Positions 18,183-27,965 of a DNA stretch of 64,000 nucleotides are shown here, piece by piece. The notes under the pieces were generated by a model that worked only from the letters and a program-made list of their open reading frames with translations, was not told the DNA's origin and searched no databases. The DNA is from Planctomycetota bacterium (GTDB lineage: Bacteria > Planctomycetota > Phycisphaerae > Phycisphaerales > Phycisphaeraceae), in contig JAIOPN010000051.1 of NCBI GenBank assembly GCA_021413865.1, positions 1-64,000 of the forward strand. The letters run 5' to 3'. Within the stretch, counting starts at the first letter, position 1, and the number at the start of each line of letters is the position of its first letter. The position numbers were made by a program, and so were the translations under genes.

Positions 18183-18322
18183 TGATGCGTGGAGTCGCCG
18201 ACAAAGACGCGATCCTTCTCCGCCCCGGTGCACCATACATGCCTCGGACGAGACGTGCCGCGCCGCTGAACGACACGGGGACGGAGTGTTGAAGAACTCT
18301 TCAAGCCGCAGGCGGCTATCGC

Positions 18323-20284
18323 TTACCCCTGCGGGCCGCTGATGGTCGCCTGCTCGACCTTTGGCAGTTCGCCCGGGTGCATGTGCCAGTAGGTTTCCCA
18401 TCTCCGGTTGCCCCAGTCGAGGACTAGGGTCTGGCCCTCGTGGTAAATCTCCACGCGGCGTCGGCGGCGGGCCTCGACTTTCACACGAGCCCATTTCGCG
18501 TCGGCGTCCGCGGCGGAGCCGCCGGTCATCAGCGCCGTGACGAAGAGCGTCGGGTCGTAGCTAGTATCGCTGCGCATTGTGAGGTGCTTGAGCTTACCGG
18601 TGGTGTCGGGGTGGCGTTGCTGGAGGCCCTCGTGCTCGCCGACGGACATGGCGATCCCGTGGTCGCCCAGCCCGGGCGTGAAGAGGGGGACGACCGGGCG
18701 GACCAGCAGCGCCGCGCCGGGGCGCGTGAACATGGCGTCGTAGGTGCGGAGCTGGATGTCGCACGACGTGTGGAGGCGGGACTCGACGGCGGTGCCGATG
18801 TACTGGTGATGCGCCGTCTCGCCGCGCACCTCATCCACGAGGATCACCAGCCCGGGCCGCATCAGGAAGAAGAAGCGGTTGTAGAGCCGGAGCCTCGGGT
18901 GGTCGTAGGCGAAAGTGAGGTCCATCTTCACCATGTCGAAGGTGGGCCGGGTGACAAACTGCGTGACCATCGAACGGCGGAGTTCCTGCGGCGGCTGCTC
19001 GGAGCCGTCGAAGGTGAGGCAGTTGTGAGCGATGGTGCGCTTGATGAGCGGCTTGCCGCGGTGGTAGTCCCGGGAGTAGTTGCCGATGCCCGGTTCGGTG
19101 ACGAGTTCGACGCCGTGGGAGGCGAGGAGGAAGGTGCCGCAATCCCAGTGCTGGTGGCCACCGGCGACGGAGCCCGCCTTGGCGGCCAGCGCGACGGCGT
19201 TGGGGTTGTTCCAGTCCTCGCGCATGATGGTCCAGCCGATGTCGGGCCAGGAGCGAGAGGGGGGATCGAAGGAGGCGGCACGTGGGGTGACGGAGGGGTC
19301 GCGCCAGAGGATGGCCATCGGCCCGCCGTGGCCGAAGCGGTCGGTCAATTCTTGGAGGTCGCCCCGCTTGGTGAGAGCGGCGCGGCGGTAGAGGACGGGG
19401 CCCGCACCGCCGTCGGCGGGGTTGTCCCCGAAGGCGACCTGACGGGTAGGCGTGAGCATGGTGAAGAGGAAGAAGTCGTCGAGGGCGGCGGGGCCGGGGT
19501 GGTCGGCGAGCCGTCTGTCGCCGGCGTTGGCGAGGGCGTCGAGAAAGACCTGGCCGTAGGAGAAGCCGTAGATCGCGTAGCCGTGGCCCTCGCGCCAGGA
19601 CCCGGTGGGGTGGATGTGGTCGTAGCTGCGCTGGAGGTGGCCGGCGGCGGTCTCGACGGCGGCACGGGTCTCGCCGGACCGTTCGGGGAAGATGGCCAGT
19701 GTGGCCGCCCCCATGCCCCCGAGCGTGACGAAGCTCCAGTTGCCGTCGTGCGCCCAGGACCACCACTGGCGGTCGATGGTCTCGGGCAGGATGAAGGCGG
19801 TGGCGTGTCGGAGGATGGCGTCCTGCACATTGCGGCGCAACTCTGGCGCGAGCTGGTCATAGAGCAGGTCGTAGGCGAGCGCGGTCTCGAGGGCGGTGTG
19901 GGCGGTGGTCAGGTCGGCCGGCAGCGGTAGGTGGACGGGGGCTCGCCAGAACTCCCAACGGGCGAGCTCGGCCAGCGCGTCGGTGGCACGCTTGATCCAT
20001 TTAGCATCATGTTCGGCGTGCCAGGCAACAGCCGCCCCCAGCGCCGCGTGTGAGAGCGGTCCGATCAGGGAATAAAAGGCGACGGGCGGGTCGATCAGTC
20101 CGCCGGGCGGACAGGTAGGCAGCGGTTTGGAGAAGGTCTCTTCGAGCAGCGTGAGCATCGCCTTGAAGGCGGACTTCGTCGGCTCGATTGCCGCGCGGCG
20201 GGGCAGGTCGGCGAGCGTCGCCCGGTCGATGAGGAAGGGGTGCGTGAGGGAAGGGGAGAGTATGAGTTTGATGCGGTCGGACAT
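18323..20284 (-). CDS. Heparinase II/III family polysaccharide lyase
   Basis: The 653-residue product has an N-terminal alpha-helical toroid region (residues ~40-370) and then the beta-sheet Heparinase_II/III-like region. Visible hallmarks are GHQHWDCGTFLLASHGVEL, EPGIGNYSRDYHRG and IAHNCLTFDG, equivalent to the His-containing motifs of PL12/PL17-type lyases. The family cleaves uronic-acid-containing glycans by beta-elimination. No signal peptide is obvious, so a cytoplasmic oligouronide lyase is possible. The start is the ATG at 20284 (MSDRIKLIL); the open frame runs 49 codons further upstream without family-like sequence. It is the last gene of the minus-strand cargo run. Confidence 0.85.
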   Translation of the reverse strand: MSDRIKLILSPSLTHPFLIDRATLADLPRRAAIEPTKSAFKAMLTLLEETFSKPLPTCPPGGLIDPPVAFYSLIGPLSHAALGAAVAWHAEHDAKWIKRATDALAELARWEFWRAPVHLPLPADLTTAHTALETALAYDLLYDQLAPELRRNVQDAILRHATAFILPETIDRQWWSWAHDGNWSFVTLGGMGAATLAIFPERSGETRAAVETAAGHLQRSYDHIHPTGSWREGHGYAIYGFSYGQVFLDALANAGDRRLADHPGPAALDDFFLFTMLTPTRQVAFGDNPADGGAGPVLYRRAALTKRGDLQELTDRFGHGGPMAILWRDPSVTPRAASFDPPSRSWPDIGWTIMREDWNNPNAVALAAKAGSVAGGHQHWDCGTFLLASHGVELVTEPGIGNYSRDYHRGKPLIKRTIAHNCLTFDGSEQPPQELRRSMVTQFVTRPTFDMVKMDLTFAYDHPRLRLYNRFFFLMRPGLVILVDEVRGETAHHQYIGTAVESRLHTSCDIQLRTYDAMFTRPGAALLVRPVVPLFTPGLGDHGIAMSVGEHEGLQQRHPDTTGKLKHLTMRSDTSYDPTLFVTALMTGGSAADADAKWARVKVEARRRRRVEIYHEGQTLVLDWGNRRWETYWHMHPGELPKVEQATISGPQG

Positions 20285-20455
20285 GGGGGACGATTGTAAT
20301 GGGGTTGGTCCTCTAGTGGACTTGACTCCACGCCGTTCCATTGAGTTTTTTGTCTGATGCAATCCAAGCCATAGCAACTGCCGGTTCATGAAGTATCGGC
20401 AGCAATTTCTCCTTGGTGTGTGGAGGCGCAAGTGAACAGAACAAGAACACCGCCA

Positions 20456-22651
20456 TCAGCGCTGCTGACGGGACGCCTGTGACTCCTTGACCGGAATCTG
20501 CACCTCGCCGATCCTGAGGAACCAGGGGACAAATGGGCTGTTGTAGCCAAGGTATCGTGGCGGGCCAACGGCCTGATAAAGACCGGCTTTGTCACTGAGA
20601 TACGCCGTCAGCTTGCTCAGCGCCGAGTCGAAGTTCTTCGTGTTGTAATTGCCGCGAACGCCAACGGACACGACGGTCATTGCCGGCACGTCGACTACAT
20701 CGACGGCGCCATCGGCGCCGGGCTTCCCCCACTCCGGCTGGCCGTAGAGGAACGCCATGGCGACGGGGCGCGAGGAACTTGGCGTTGCCGAAGCCGGTTT
20801 CGTGGCGGGGGTGGTGTTTTCGATGAGTTCTGTGGACGACTCGTAGGTCATCTCAACCGGTGCGGTCATCGTGATGCCGTTCTTCTTGATGTGCTTGAAC
20901 AACACGCCGAACATCGAGCTCTGCTGGGCGCGCTCGTTCTGCGCGCGGTCCTGGCGAACAACAGCGGCGCGGTATGCAGGGTAGTTCTTGACGATTACGG
21001 CCCCCACCGGCCCAGGCGCGGGGAAGCCGCGCGGCAGATTGGCTTCGTTGATGGCAAATGGGGCTTTCATGGGTGCTTGTGTCTCCGCGGGGATAGGCTG
21101 GGTTGCAGCCCGAGGCGATTCCATTTTCGACGCGCACGACAGGAGTAACGAGCCGACGGCGAATCCACACACGAGGAACAGCACGGCTGTGGGTCGCGTG
21201 GCCGCGATTTTCGATGAGACCCTGGCGGCATCGCGGGCGATGCCGCCGAGCATCCCGCGGAACACGAAGCCGTGAAACGGCAGCACCGCGTACCAGTACG
21301 CCAGGCCCGCCAGTCCACGTGGCCGGAACCGAGCCGTCTGGGTCAGGCAGGTTCCGCCGTGCCGCCCGGGGGTGAGTTGGAACTCCAGCATCGCTTCGCC
21401 GGGCAGTTTCATTTCGGCACGGAGCGTTAGCCGTCGTGGGCTGTCCACGCCTGTGACGCGCCAAAAATCCAGCGCATCCCCAAACGCCAGGTGTTCCGGG
21501 TGCCGCCGGCCGCGGCGCAGCCCCGGGCCCCCGATGAGCCGATCGATCATGCCGCGCAGTCTCCAGAGCCAGTCGGCGGCGTAATAGCCGTGGCCGCCGC
21601 CAACCTTGCATACCGCCGCGAAAACCGCATCCGCGGGGGCCTCGATATCGACGCTACGCTCATCGGTGAACACGGTGCCGCCGGCCCAGTCCGGGTCGCC
21701 GGGGATCACCCCCGCGTCTGTCCACGCGGTCGAAATGTCATTAGCGTTCACCTTCACCAGCGCCGCGGCGATCGCCTCGCGGACACCCAGCAGCGGCTGG
21801 GGCATCAGTTGAGCGGCCCTGTCGTCGCGGCAGACCACGCGATTGCGGAGCCCCTCGGCAAGCGGTCGTGCGATCCGCGCGCTCACCGGCGTCACCAGGT
21901 GAATCCACAGCGAACTGAGCCGAGGGGTCAGCAGCGGCACCGGGATCACCCACCGCCGCCCGAGCCCCAGTTCATCCGCGGTGATTTCCATCAGCCGGCG
22001 ATACGTCACCACCTCGGGGCCGCCGATGTCGAGCGTCTGCCCCGCAGTTGCCGGGGTCGTTAGACAGGCGAGCAGGTATTGCAGCACGTTGCGGATCGCG
22101 ATGGGCTGGCTTTCGGTGTTGACCCAACGCGGCGTGATCATCGCCGGGAGCCGCTCGACCAGGTAGCGCAGAATCTCGAACGACGCCGAGCCCGAGCCGA
22201 TGATCATCGCGGCGCGGAGAACGGTGACCGGGACGGGCGTTGAAGAAAGACACGCCTCGACTTCGCGGCGCGAAGCCAGGTGCTCGCTCAGGTTGCCGCC
22301 GAGTTCTCCCAGGCCGCCGAGATAGATGATCCGGCCTACGCCGGCCCGCTCGGCGGCCCGGGCAAAGGTTTGCGCCAGATGGCGATCGCGCTGGGCGTAG
22401 TGTCGTCCCGTCACTTCCATCGAGTGAATGAGGTAATAGGCCGCTTGGCACCCCTTCATCGCCGTTGCGACGGCGTCCTCGTTGGTGAGATCGATCTCAA
22501 TGGTTCTCACGCGGGTATCGCCGCTCCACGGCCGGGAGGCGAGCTTGCGTTGACTCCGCACCAGGCAAACCACCTGGTGCCCCGCCTCAAGCAGCAGCGG
22601 AACCAGCCGGCCACCGACATAGCCCGTCGCTCCCGTCACTACCACCTGCAT
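20456..22651 (-). CDS. NAD(P)-binding SDR / DUF2867 / SOUL haem-binding fusion protein
   Basis: The 731-residue product starts MQVVVTGATGYVGGRLVPLL, an atypical-SDR Rossmann motif (residues 1-320), followed by a DUF2867-like region (~330-490) including AADWLWRLRGMIDRLIGGPG. Then comes a hydrophobic stretch ending in SLLLSC (Cys506), which looks like a complete lipoprotein signal peptide, and a SOUL-type domain (~540-731) with KKNGITMTAPVEM and YNSPFVPWFLRIGEV. In other bacteria the first two domains and the SOUL domain are separate proteins, so this may be a fusion by loss of a stop codon. GAAGGGAG lies 7 bases upstream of the chosen ATG. Possible haem- or lipid-linked redox role. Confidence 0.8.
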   Translation of the reverse strand: MQVVVTGATGYVGGRLVPLLLEAGHQVVCLVRSQRKLASRPWSGDTRVRTIEIDLTNEDAVATAMKGCQAAYYLIHSMEVTGRHYAQRDRHLAQTFARAAERAGVGRIIYLGGLGELGGNLSEHLASRREVEACLSSTPVPVTVLRAAMIIGSGSASFEILRYLVERLPAMITPRWVNTESQPIAIRNVLQYLLACLTTPATAGQTLDIGGPEVVTYRRLMEITADELGLGRRWVIPVPLLTPRLSSLWIHLVTPVSARIARPLAEGLRNRVVCRDDRAAQLMPQPLLGVREAIAAALVKVNANDISTAWTDAGVIPGDPDWAGGTVFTDERSVDIEAPADAVFAAVCKVGGGHGYYAADWLWRLRGMIDRLIGGPGLRRGRRHPEHLAFGDALDFWRVTGVDSPRRLTLRAEMKLPGEAMLEFQLTPGRHGGTCLTQTARFRPRGLAGLAYWYAVLPFHGFVFRGMLGGIARDAARVSSKIAATRPTAVLFLVCGFAVGSLLLSCASKMESPRAATQPIPAETQAPMKAPFAINEANLPRGFPAPGPVGAVIVKNYPAYRAAVVRQDRAQNERAQQSSMFGVLFKHIKKNGITMTAPVEMTYESSTELIENTTPATKPASATPSSSRPVAMAFLYGQPEWGKPGADGAVDVVDVPAMTVVSVGVRGNYNTKNFDSALSKLTAYLSDKAGLYQAVGPPRYLGYNSPFVPWFLRIGEVQIPVKESQASRQQR

Positions 22652-23131
22652 GGCATGGCTCCCTTCGTGAGTGACGATCACTTGTTACGAACTCATACCC
22701 AGGCACAAAATTTACGCGGCCCCCGTGTTGCGGTGGCCTGCACAGACGATAGGCGCCTTCAGGCCCCTCGGTATTGCTTGGGCGAAATGACTCAGCCGAT
22801 CATGCGAATGGTGCCATTGAGGGCTGTGATATCGGCGACAAGGGCCTTGACTCTGGGCAACGACAAGCCTCCGAGACGCTTCACGCGGAGGGAAGCGGTG
22901 ACGGCTCATGGACGCCGGGCTTCGCCTGGCCGGCTCCGGGATGTTTCAATTGTCGATGTGCAAACGAATGCCGTTGTTGAAGAAACGGCGGTTCGTAGTG
23001 GAACCGAGGCCGAAGCGGCCGTTCGGCATGTGCTCAGGAGGTTGCTCATCTCGAGGCTGTCGAAGGTATGGGCGGCGGTTCGCGTCGTGGGTGGGCGCGT
23101 TGGTGTATGGCGCGATATAGGCCCGCGATCG
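22652..23131. other. 480-bp intergenic region with no gene recognised
   Basis: The stretch lies between the start of the SDR-SOUL gene and the stop of the upstream beta-helix gene. Open frames cross it on the plus strand, but their translations have no family-like features and continue antisense into both neighbours. It presumably holds the promoter of the SDR-SOUL gene; no convincing promoter hexamers were seen. Confidence 0.5.
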
Positions 23132-26100
23132 TCAACTCCTCATGATCATCGCATACCTGGATGCGTCCTTGTACGCCGTGAAGCTCCCGAAGATCGTCGC
23201 GCGGCGCTGCTGGCCGTCGGGGTGCGGCCCGCTCTGAGCCATGAACTCGAACATGAAACGATCGGCATCAGGCGCGACGGCGAGTTGATGAAGCGGGATC
23301 AACGCGCTCAACTCATAACCGCCGTCGATCGAACGAGATGTCGCCGTAATGTCTGGCATTTCAACGACCTGGTTGTTGATGAATCGATAGCCGCGTGACG
23401 GCCGATCGCCGCAGGCGGGTGTGAGGTAGACTTGGCCAATCTCAATGTTGCCAAAAACGTGCCCGATGCGCTCGCGGTCGGGCGAACACCCGTAAACCTC
23501 AAGGGAAGAACCATCCCACAACATTTCGGTGATGGTGACATTCGGGTCTCGCACCCGGGCAATGATCGCCAGTGCGCCGCCGCACAGAGCGAGTTTGACG
23601 TCCGCAACATGGACTCGGCGTGTCTCGCCAATATTCGGCGACTGCGGGCGCTGGGCGATAATCCACGGTTGACCGCGCATGGCTTGATCGAGTTGGCCGA
23701 TCGTCGTCTGGGGTGAAATCGACGACACGATGTGCTCGACAACCAACTGCAGCGATGCCGGTCGCACGCCTTCACCGGTGGTGCACACGTTCACCCGCGA
23801 GACGGTGAGGGCGCTGTCCGCATCGAGCACGACGTCGAACTCTGCGGCCGATACCGCGCCCGGGTTGATCCGCCGCCGAACAAACGTCTCACCGGGCACG
23901 CACGCCGCATCCGCCGGAGCCACGGTGACGCCCACGGGCAAATCGATCGGGGTCTCGCCGACGTTTTTGATCGTCACACGCACACGTCCACTGTGCGCAG
24001 CGGGGTCGGTTGAGAGAGGGGCCACGGCCTCGATACGCGTGTCGAGCGAGTACGCCACCGGCATTGTGACCCAGGCCGGCCGCAGGCGCTCCCCACGCGA
24101 ACAGAGGAACAGATCAAACACGTCACGGACCACAGCGGGCGCGAGATTCACCTCGAACTCGAATTCGCGTTGCGTGCCGGCGGGCACGTCGAAGGGGACA
24201 TCTACCCATGCCACGCCAGGTCCGTGCCGCAGGGTCTTGATCTCGATGCGCTCCATGCCTGCGACATCGATGTCGCCAGTATTGCGGACAACGAGCATGC
24301 CATACCCGCCGCGGCCAGTCGCGTTGATCGCCCTGGTGATGCGGATACTCGTGCGCGTGTCCTCCAGGTGTGTGCGGTACGCGTCGCGTGTGATGCCGAT
24401 CTCGTCGAACGGGATCGCTTTGAAACCGATGCTGGTCATCACGGGCGAGTCGGGCCGGATGGCGAACACGCCGAAAGACGGATCAACAAAGCCCGGGTCT
24501 TCGCCCACGGCATTGTCCCGGCACTCAAAATAGTCTGGGAGGGTCGCCCAGCTCGTCGCAAGCCACCTGCCTCGGACGCCCACTACGATATTCCTCAACA
24601 CCGAACACCCGCGTGCCTGCACCCCCGCGCCATTTTGGAGTTGGGCGTGGACGTAGTCCATCAGCGGGTACGCTGTGGAATACGGCGGTTCGTTCGCCTT
24701 GTACTTGTAAAAGTGATCCTTCATCCAGCCATGGATCATCGTCTCGCCGCGGTCGGCACGTGCCGAGGCGCAGCGCTCGTCGAACCAGACGGCGGGGCTG
24801 CAATCGATGAACACATTGTTGTCCACGACGGTGTTGATGCCGCCGCCGGCGAGGACGCCCTTGTTCACAAACTGGAACACATTGCCCTCGACCCGCGTGC
24901 CGCCGGCGCCGTCATCCATGTAAACGCCGGAGGACCCCCACTCGTTCCGCCCCGAATCACCGACATGGTGGAAAAAGTTGTGCCGCACCAAATTGCCCTG
25001 GAAGTCGAAACGCCGGCCCGAGTACATCACGCCGCAGTCGTCGCCCTCGAGTGTGACGTTGTAGAACTCGTTGCCCTCGACGGTGAAGTCGTTGCCCCAG
25101 TAGAAAACCGCCGTGTGGGGATGGTCATGCATGCGGCACCGGGTGACGGATGCGCCGCAGCCCGAGAAGTTCACCATCGGGAAATAGGTCCACGCCTCGC
25201 GCGCCACATGGTGGATGTGGCAGTTGTGCACACGGTGGTTGCAGGGAGTAAGTGTGGCCTTGTCGCCCGCCTGGATATTCACACCGCATTCGGCGATGTC
25301 GAAGAGGTCGCACGAGATCACGGCGTGGTCGAAGCCGTCGTTGATGCGCACGCCGTCCCAGCCGATGCCCCGCAACACGCAACCGGCGATGACAACGCCC
25401 CGCCCGTCCCTGATGCGGAACCCATCGCCGCGTGTTGACTCGAATGTCATCCGCTCGAACCGGACATGCTCGACGGCCTGGAGATCTAACATCGGTTCGG
25501 GGAACGTGGACACGACGCACTCCCCGTGCTCCAGCGTCGTCGGCGGCAGGAAGTAGAGGACGCCGGCGTTGCGGTCGATGCAGTACTCGCCCGGCTCGGT
25601 CAGCTCTTCAAGGATATTGAACCAGAAGAAGCGGCCTTCTTTCCGCATACCGTAGTGGCCACAGCGCGGAGGCTCGGTGGTGACCTCACGCTTCTGATTG
25701 TCGATCGAAGTGACGCGGACAATGTTGGACGCCCAGTCCAGGGAGAAATAGCCGCGCAGAAAGAGCCCATCGAGTGACTTCCAGCGTGACGGGCGGTCGT
25801 GGCCGTAGATGAGCGCGTCCCCGCGCACATCCACGATTCGGTCGAAGCCCATGTTGGGCAGCGGCGGCTTCTTGGGCCAGCGGGCGACGGTCATCGGTGC
25901 GGAGTTGAAGAAAAGCTCCGTCGCCGAGGCTGCGCTGCCGCCGCCATGCCCACGCGGCTCGTAGGTGCCGTAGTCCGTCAGACCGATTGCCTTGAGGTCA
26001 ATGCAGACAATCCTGTCAGCGACGGCCGGATCGAGACGTTCAAGCACCGCCGCATCGGTCACGGGCATGAAGTCCCGCAACTCACGGCCTCCGATCAGGC

Positions 26101-26380
26101 GGACAGGGCCATCTCCGGCGGCGCGGTAGGTGATCGGTGAGCCGGCGACCCCCGAGTCCTCCGCCGTCATGACGATTGAGGATTCGATGAAGTATCGTCC
26201 GGCCCGCAGGTGGACCGTCACGGCCTCCCCGAGGGGGAGTATGGCGGCACGGCGTAGCTCCCGGATACGGTCGCGCGCCCCGGCGACAGTCGCCAGCGGG
26301 CCATCGCCCCTGGATGGGTTGATCCGGGGTGATCGGCCGCTCCACGTATCGCGTCCGTCTGGGCTCAGAAATAGATCCAT
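23132..26380 (-). CDS. Large right-handed parallel beta-helix protein with C-terminal CBM9-like domain
   Basis: The 1082-residue product begins MDLFLSPDGRDTWSGRSP and ARDRIRELRRA, then EDSGVAGSPITYRA, the N-terminal signature of large planctomycete beta-helix proteins, some of which are linked to GH141-type activity. Helical coils run to about residue 640 (for example HVRFERMTFESTRGDG, NGVY-like turns), followed by beta-sandwich segments. The last ~180 residues contain DVKLALCGGALAIIARVRD and YELSALIPLHQLAV, resembling a CBM9-like module. No signal peptide is visible. It belongs to the minus-strand cargo and is a paralogue of the protein at 47951-50110. Confidence 0.75.
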   Translation of the reverse strand: MDLFLSPDGRDTWSGRSPRINPSRGDGPLATVAGARDRIRELRRAAILPLGEAVTVHLRAGRYFIESSIVMTAEDSGVAGSPITYRAAGDGPVRLIGGRELRDFMPVTDAAVLERLDPAVADRIVCIDLKAIGLTDYGTYEPRGHGGGSAASATELFFNSAPMTVARWPKKPPLPNMGFDRIVDVRGDALIYGHDRPSRWKSLDGLFLRGYFSLDWASNIVRVTSIDNQKREVTTEPPRCGHYGMRKEGRFFWFNILEELTEPGEYCIDRNAGVLYFLPPTTLEHGECVVSTFPEPMLDLQAVEHVRFERMTFESTRGDGFRIRDGRGVVIAGCVLRGIGWDGVRINDGFDHAVISCDLFDIAECGVNIQAGDKATLTPCNHRVHNCHIHHVAREAWTYFPMVNFSGCGASVTRCRMHDHPHTAVFYWGNDFTVEGNEFYNVTLEGDDCGVMYSGRRFDFQGNLVRHNFFHHVGDSGRNEWGSSGVYMDDGAGGTRVEGNVFQFVNKGVLAGGGINTVVDNNVFIDCSPAVWFDERCASARADRGETMIHGWMKDHFYKYKANEPPYSTAYPLMDYVHAQLQNGAGVQARGCSVLRNIVVGVRGRWLATSWATLPDYFECRDNAVGEDPGFVDPSFGVFAIRPDSPVMTSIGFKAIPFDEIGITRDAYRTHLEDTRTSIRITRAINATGRGGYGMLVVRNTGDIDVAGMERIEIKTLRHGPGVAWVDVPFDVPAGTQREFEFEVNLAPAVVRDVFDLFLCSRGERLRPAWVTMPVAYSLDTRIEAVAPLSTDPAAHSGRVRVTIKNVGETPIDLPVGVTVAPADAACVPGETFVRRRINPGAVSAAEFDVVLDADSALTVSRVNVCTTGEGVRPASLQLVVEHIVSSISPQTTIGQLDQAMRGQPWIIAQRPQSPNIGETRRVHVADVKLALCGGALAIIARVRDPNVTITEMLWDGSSLEVYGCSPDRERIGHVFGNIEIGQVYLTPACGDRPSRGYRFINNQVVEMPDITATSRSIDGGYELSALIPLHQLAVAPDADRFMFEFMAQSGPHPDGQQRRATIFGSFTAYKDASRYAMIMRS

Positions 26381-26526
26381 GATTGAAGCTCGTGTGGGAA
26401 TAAGGATGGGCCAAGGGAGTGTTCCCGGGCATGAGTTCCGGGACCGTGCCGGGGAGCGATCGCAGCGTAACGATCAAGCCTTGACCGGTCGATCCGGCCA
26501 ATCACAGATCACCCGCATCGCGCGGC

Positions 26527-27825
26527 TTATTCGTCTAGCGGTGTGCGAAGGATCGGATCGTCCAAGTCTTCCAGGCATTTCCAGAAGCGTTGCGACAGGC
26601 TTTGGAAATCGGCCGCATAGGTGGGATCATTGGAAATATCCCTCAGTTCCAGTGGGTCGAGGTCGGTGTTGTACATCTCGAATGGGTAGCGTGTGCGATA
26701 GCCGGTGTCGGTGGCACGGACGCCGCCCTTGAGGCAGCGCAGCAGGTTATAGCGGCGGGTGCGCAGAGAAAAAATATTTCCGTAGTGCATATAGGACAGC
26801 ACCGCGTCACGCGGGCCCGCGTCGGCGGCACTTTCGCGGAGCGAGGCGGCAAAGCTGACGCCGTCGAGCGGATAAGGCACTTCCAGCCCGATCAAATCTC
26901 TGAGAGTGGGAACAAAGTCGGCGTTGCTGAGCAGGTGATCGCAGACGGCGCCGCCCCGGATGCCGCCACCCGGCCAACGGAGGATGAACGCGATGCGGCA
27001 ACCCGCGTCGTAAACGGTCCACTTGGCGTGCGGCAACTCCGGCCCATGGTCGGTGTTGAAGAGCACCAGCGTGTTGTTTTCGATGCCCGCCTCACGCAGC
27101 GATTGGAGGATGACGCCCACGCCTTGGTCGGCCGCCCGCAGCGCGCCCTGGAACATGGCCAAGTGGTTCTCCAATGCTTGGTCGTCCAGGGCGTCCTTGA
27201 GAACGCCCGACAAACCATTGAACGCCCGCCGGACGGCCGGGTCTTGGCAATACGGAGGCACCCAGACGCCGCGCGTGCGGTCGGGTTGAACGCCTTCGCG
27301 GTCGTAGGGCGTGTGCGTCTCGAAAAAACCAATTTGAGCAAAGAACGGCTGATCGTCAGAGCGTCCGCGGACCCACTGGGCGAAATGCCTCGCGACGGCG
27401 GAGGCGGCGTCACTCGTCAGGGAACCGGCACCGGCCGGGGCAGGGTTGACCAGGTCGTACCCCATCATGTCGGGTTCACGGATCTCGTGCTGATGGCCAA
27501 AGAGCACGCTCTGGTAACCCGATCGCCGGATGGTCTGGGAAAGGTGATGCGATGGATCAGTCATACGCCCGCCCCAATCGCGGACGCCGTCGCGCGACAC
27601 ACCCGTCAGGCCCATCAGGCCGTGCCGGCTGGGGTATTGCCCCGTCAGCAGGGACGCACGGCTGGGTGAGCAGATGGGCGCGGTGGCGTACATGCGGGCG
27701 AATCGCACCCCGTCGTCCGCAAGCGCGTCGATGTTAGGCGTTTGAACCGCCGGCACGCCGTAACACCCGAAGTGACAACCCGAGTCGTGCGTGGTGATGA
27801 CGAGGATGTTCGGGCGTGGAGGCAT
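26527..27825 (-). CDS. Type I (formylglycine) sulfatase
   Basis: The 432-residue product opens RPNILVITTHDSGCHFGCYG, the usual alkaline-phosphatase-fold metal site, and contains C52-S-P-S-R56 followed by ASLLTGQYPSRHG, the CxPxR signature whose Cys becomes formylglycine. TDHGPELPHAKW and the WPGG turn are further family hallmarks. Length is near the lower end for the family. No signal peptide is present, so it may act in the cytoplasm on imported oligosaccharides. Its position between a beta-helix protein and a PhyH-like oxygenase suggests a sulfated polysaccharide substrate. The ATG at 27825 fits the family N-terminus. No anaerobic or FGE maturase gene is in the window. Confidence 0.9.
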   Translation of the reverse strand: MPPRPNILVITTHDSGCHFGCYGVPAVQTPNIDALADDGVRFARMYATAPICSPSRASLLTGQYPSRHGLMGLTGVSRDGVRDWGGRMTDPSHHLSQTIRRSGYQSVLFGHQHEIREPDMMGYDLVNPAPAGAGSLTSDAASAVARHFAQWVRGRSDDQPFFAQIGFFETHTPYDREGVQPDRTRGVWVPPYCQDPAVRRAFNGLSGVLKDALDDQALENHLAMFQGALRAADQGVGVILQSLREAGIENNTLVLFNTDHGPELPHAKWTVYDAGCRIAFILRWPGGGIRGGAVCDHLLSNADFVPTLRDLIGLEVPYPLDGVSFAASLRESAADAGPRDAVLSYMHYGNIFSLRTRRYNLLRCLKGGVRATDTGYRTRYPFEMYNTDLDPLELRDISNDPTYAADFQSLSQRFWKCLEDLDDPILRTPLDE

Positions 27826-27965
27826 TCAGACGATCATACTGGCGCTAACGAACGACCTTATGTGCGCTCGCGATCACCTGCTTGTATTTGGGGGGGTGCC
27901 GGAGCTTGTCTTGCTGCCCTGCGATAGAGGACGGCTTGTAGCCTCCGGCCATGTGCGGCAACAGG

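Noticed and set aside
18440-19930. 496-codon plus-strand frame rich in Val, Gly and Glu
   Set aside because: It is antisense to the heparinase gene and reflects high-GC codon use.
22280-23398. 372-codon plus-strand frame crossing the intergenic gap
   Set aside because: Most of it is antisense to the SDR-SOUL and beta-helix genes and the rest has no recognisable features.
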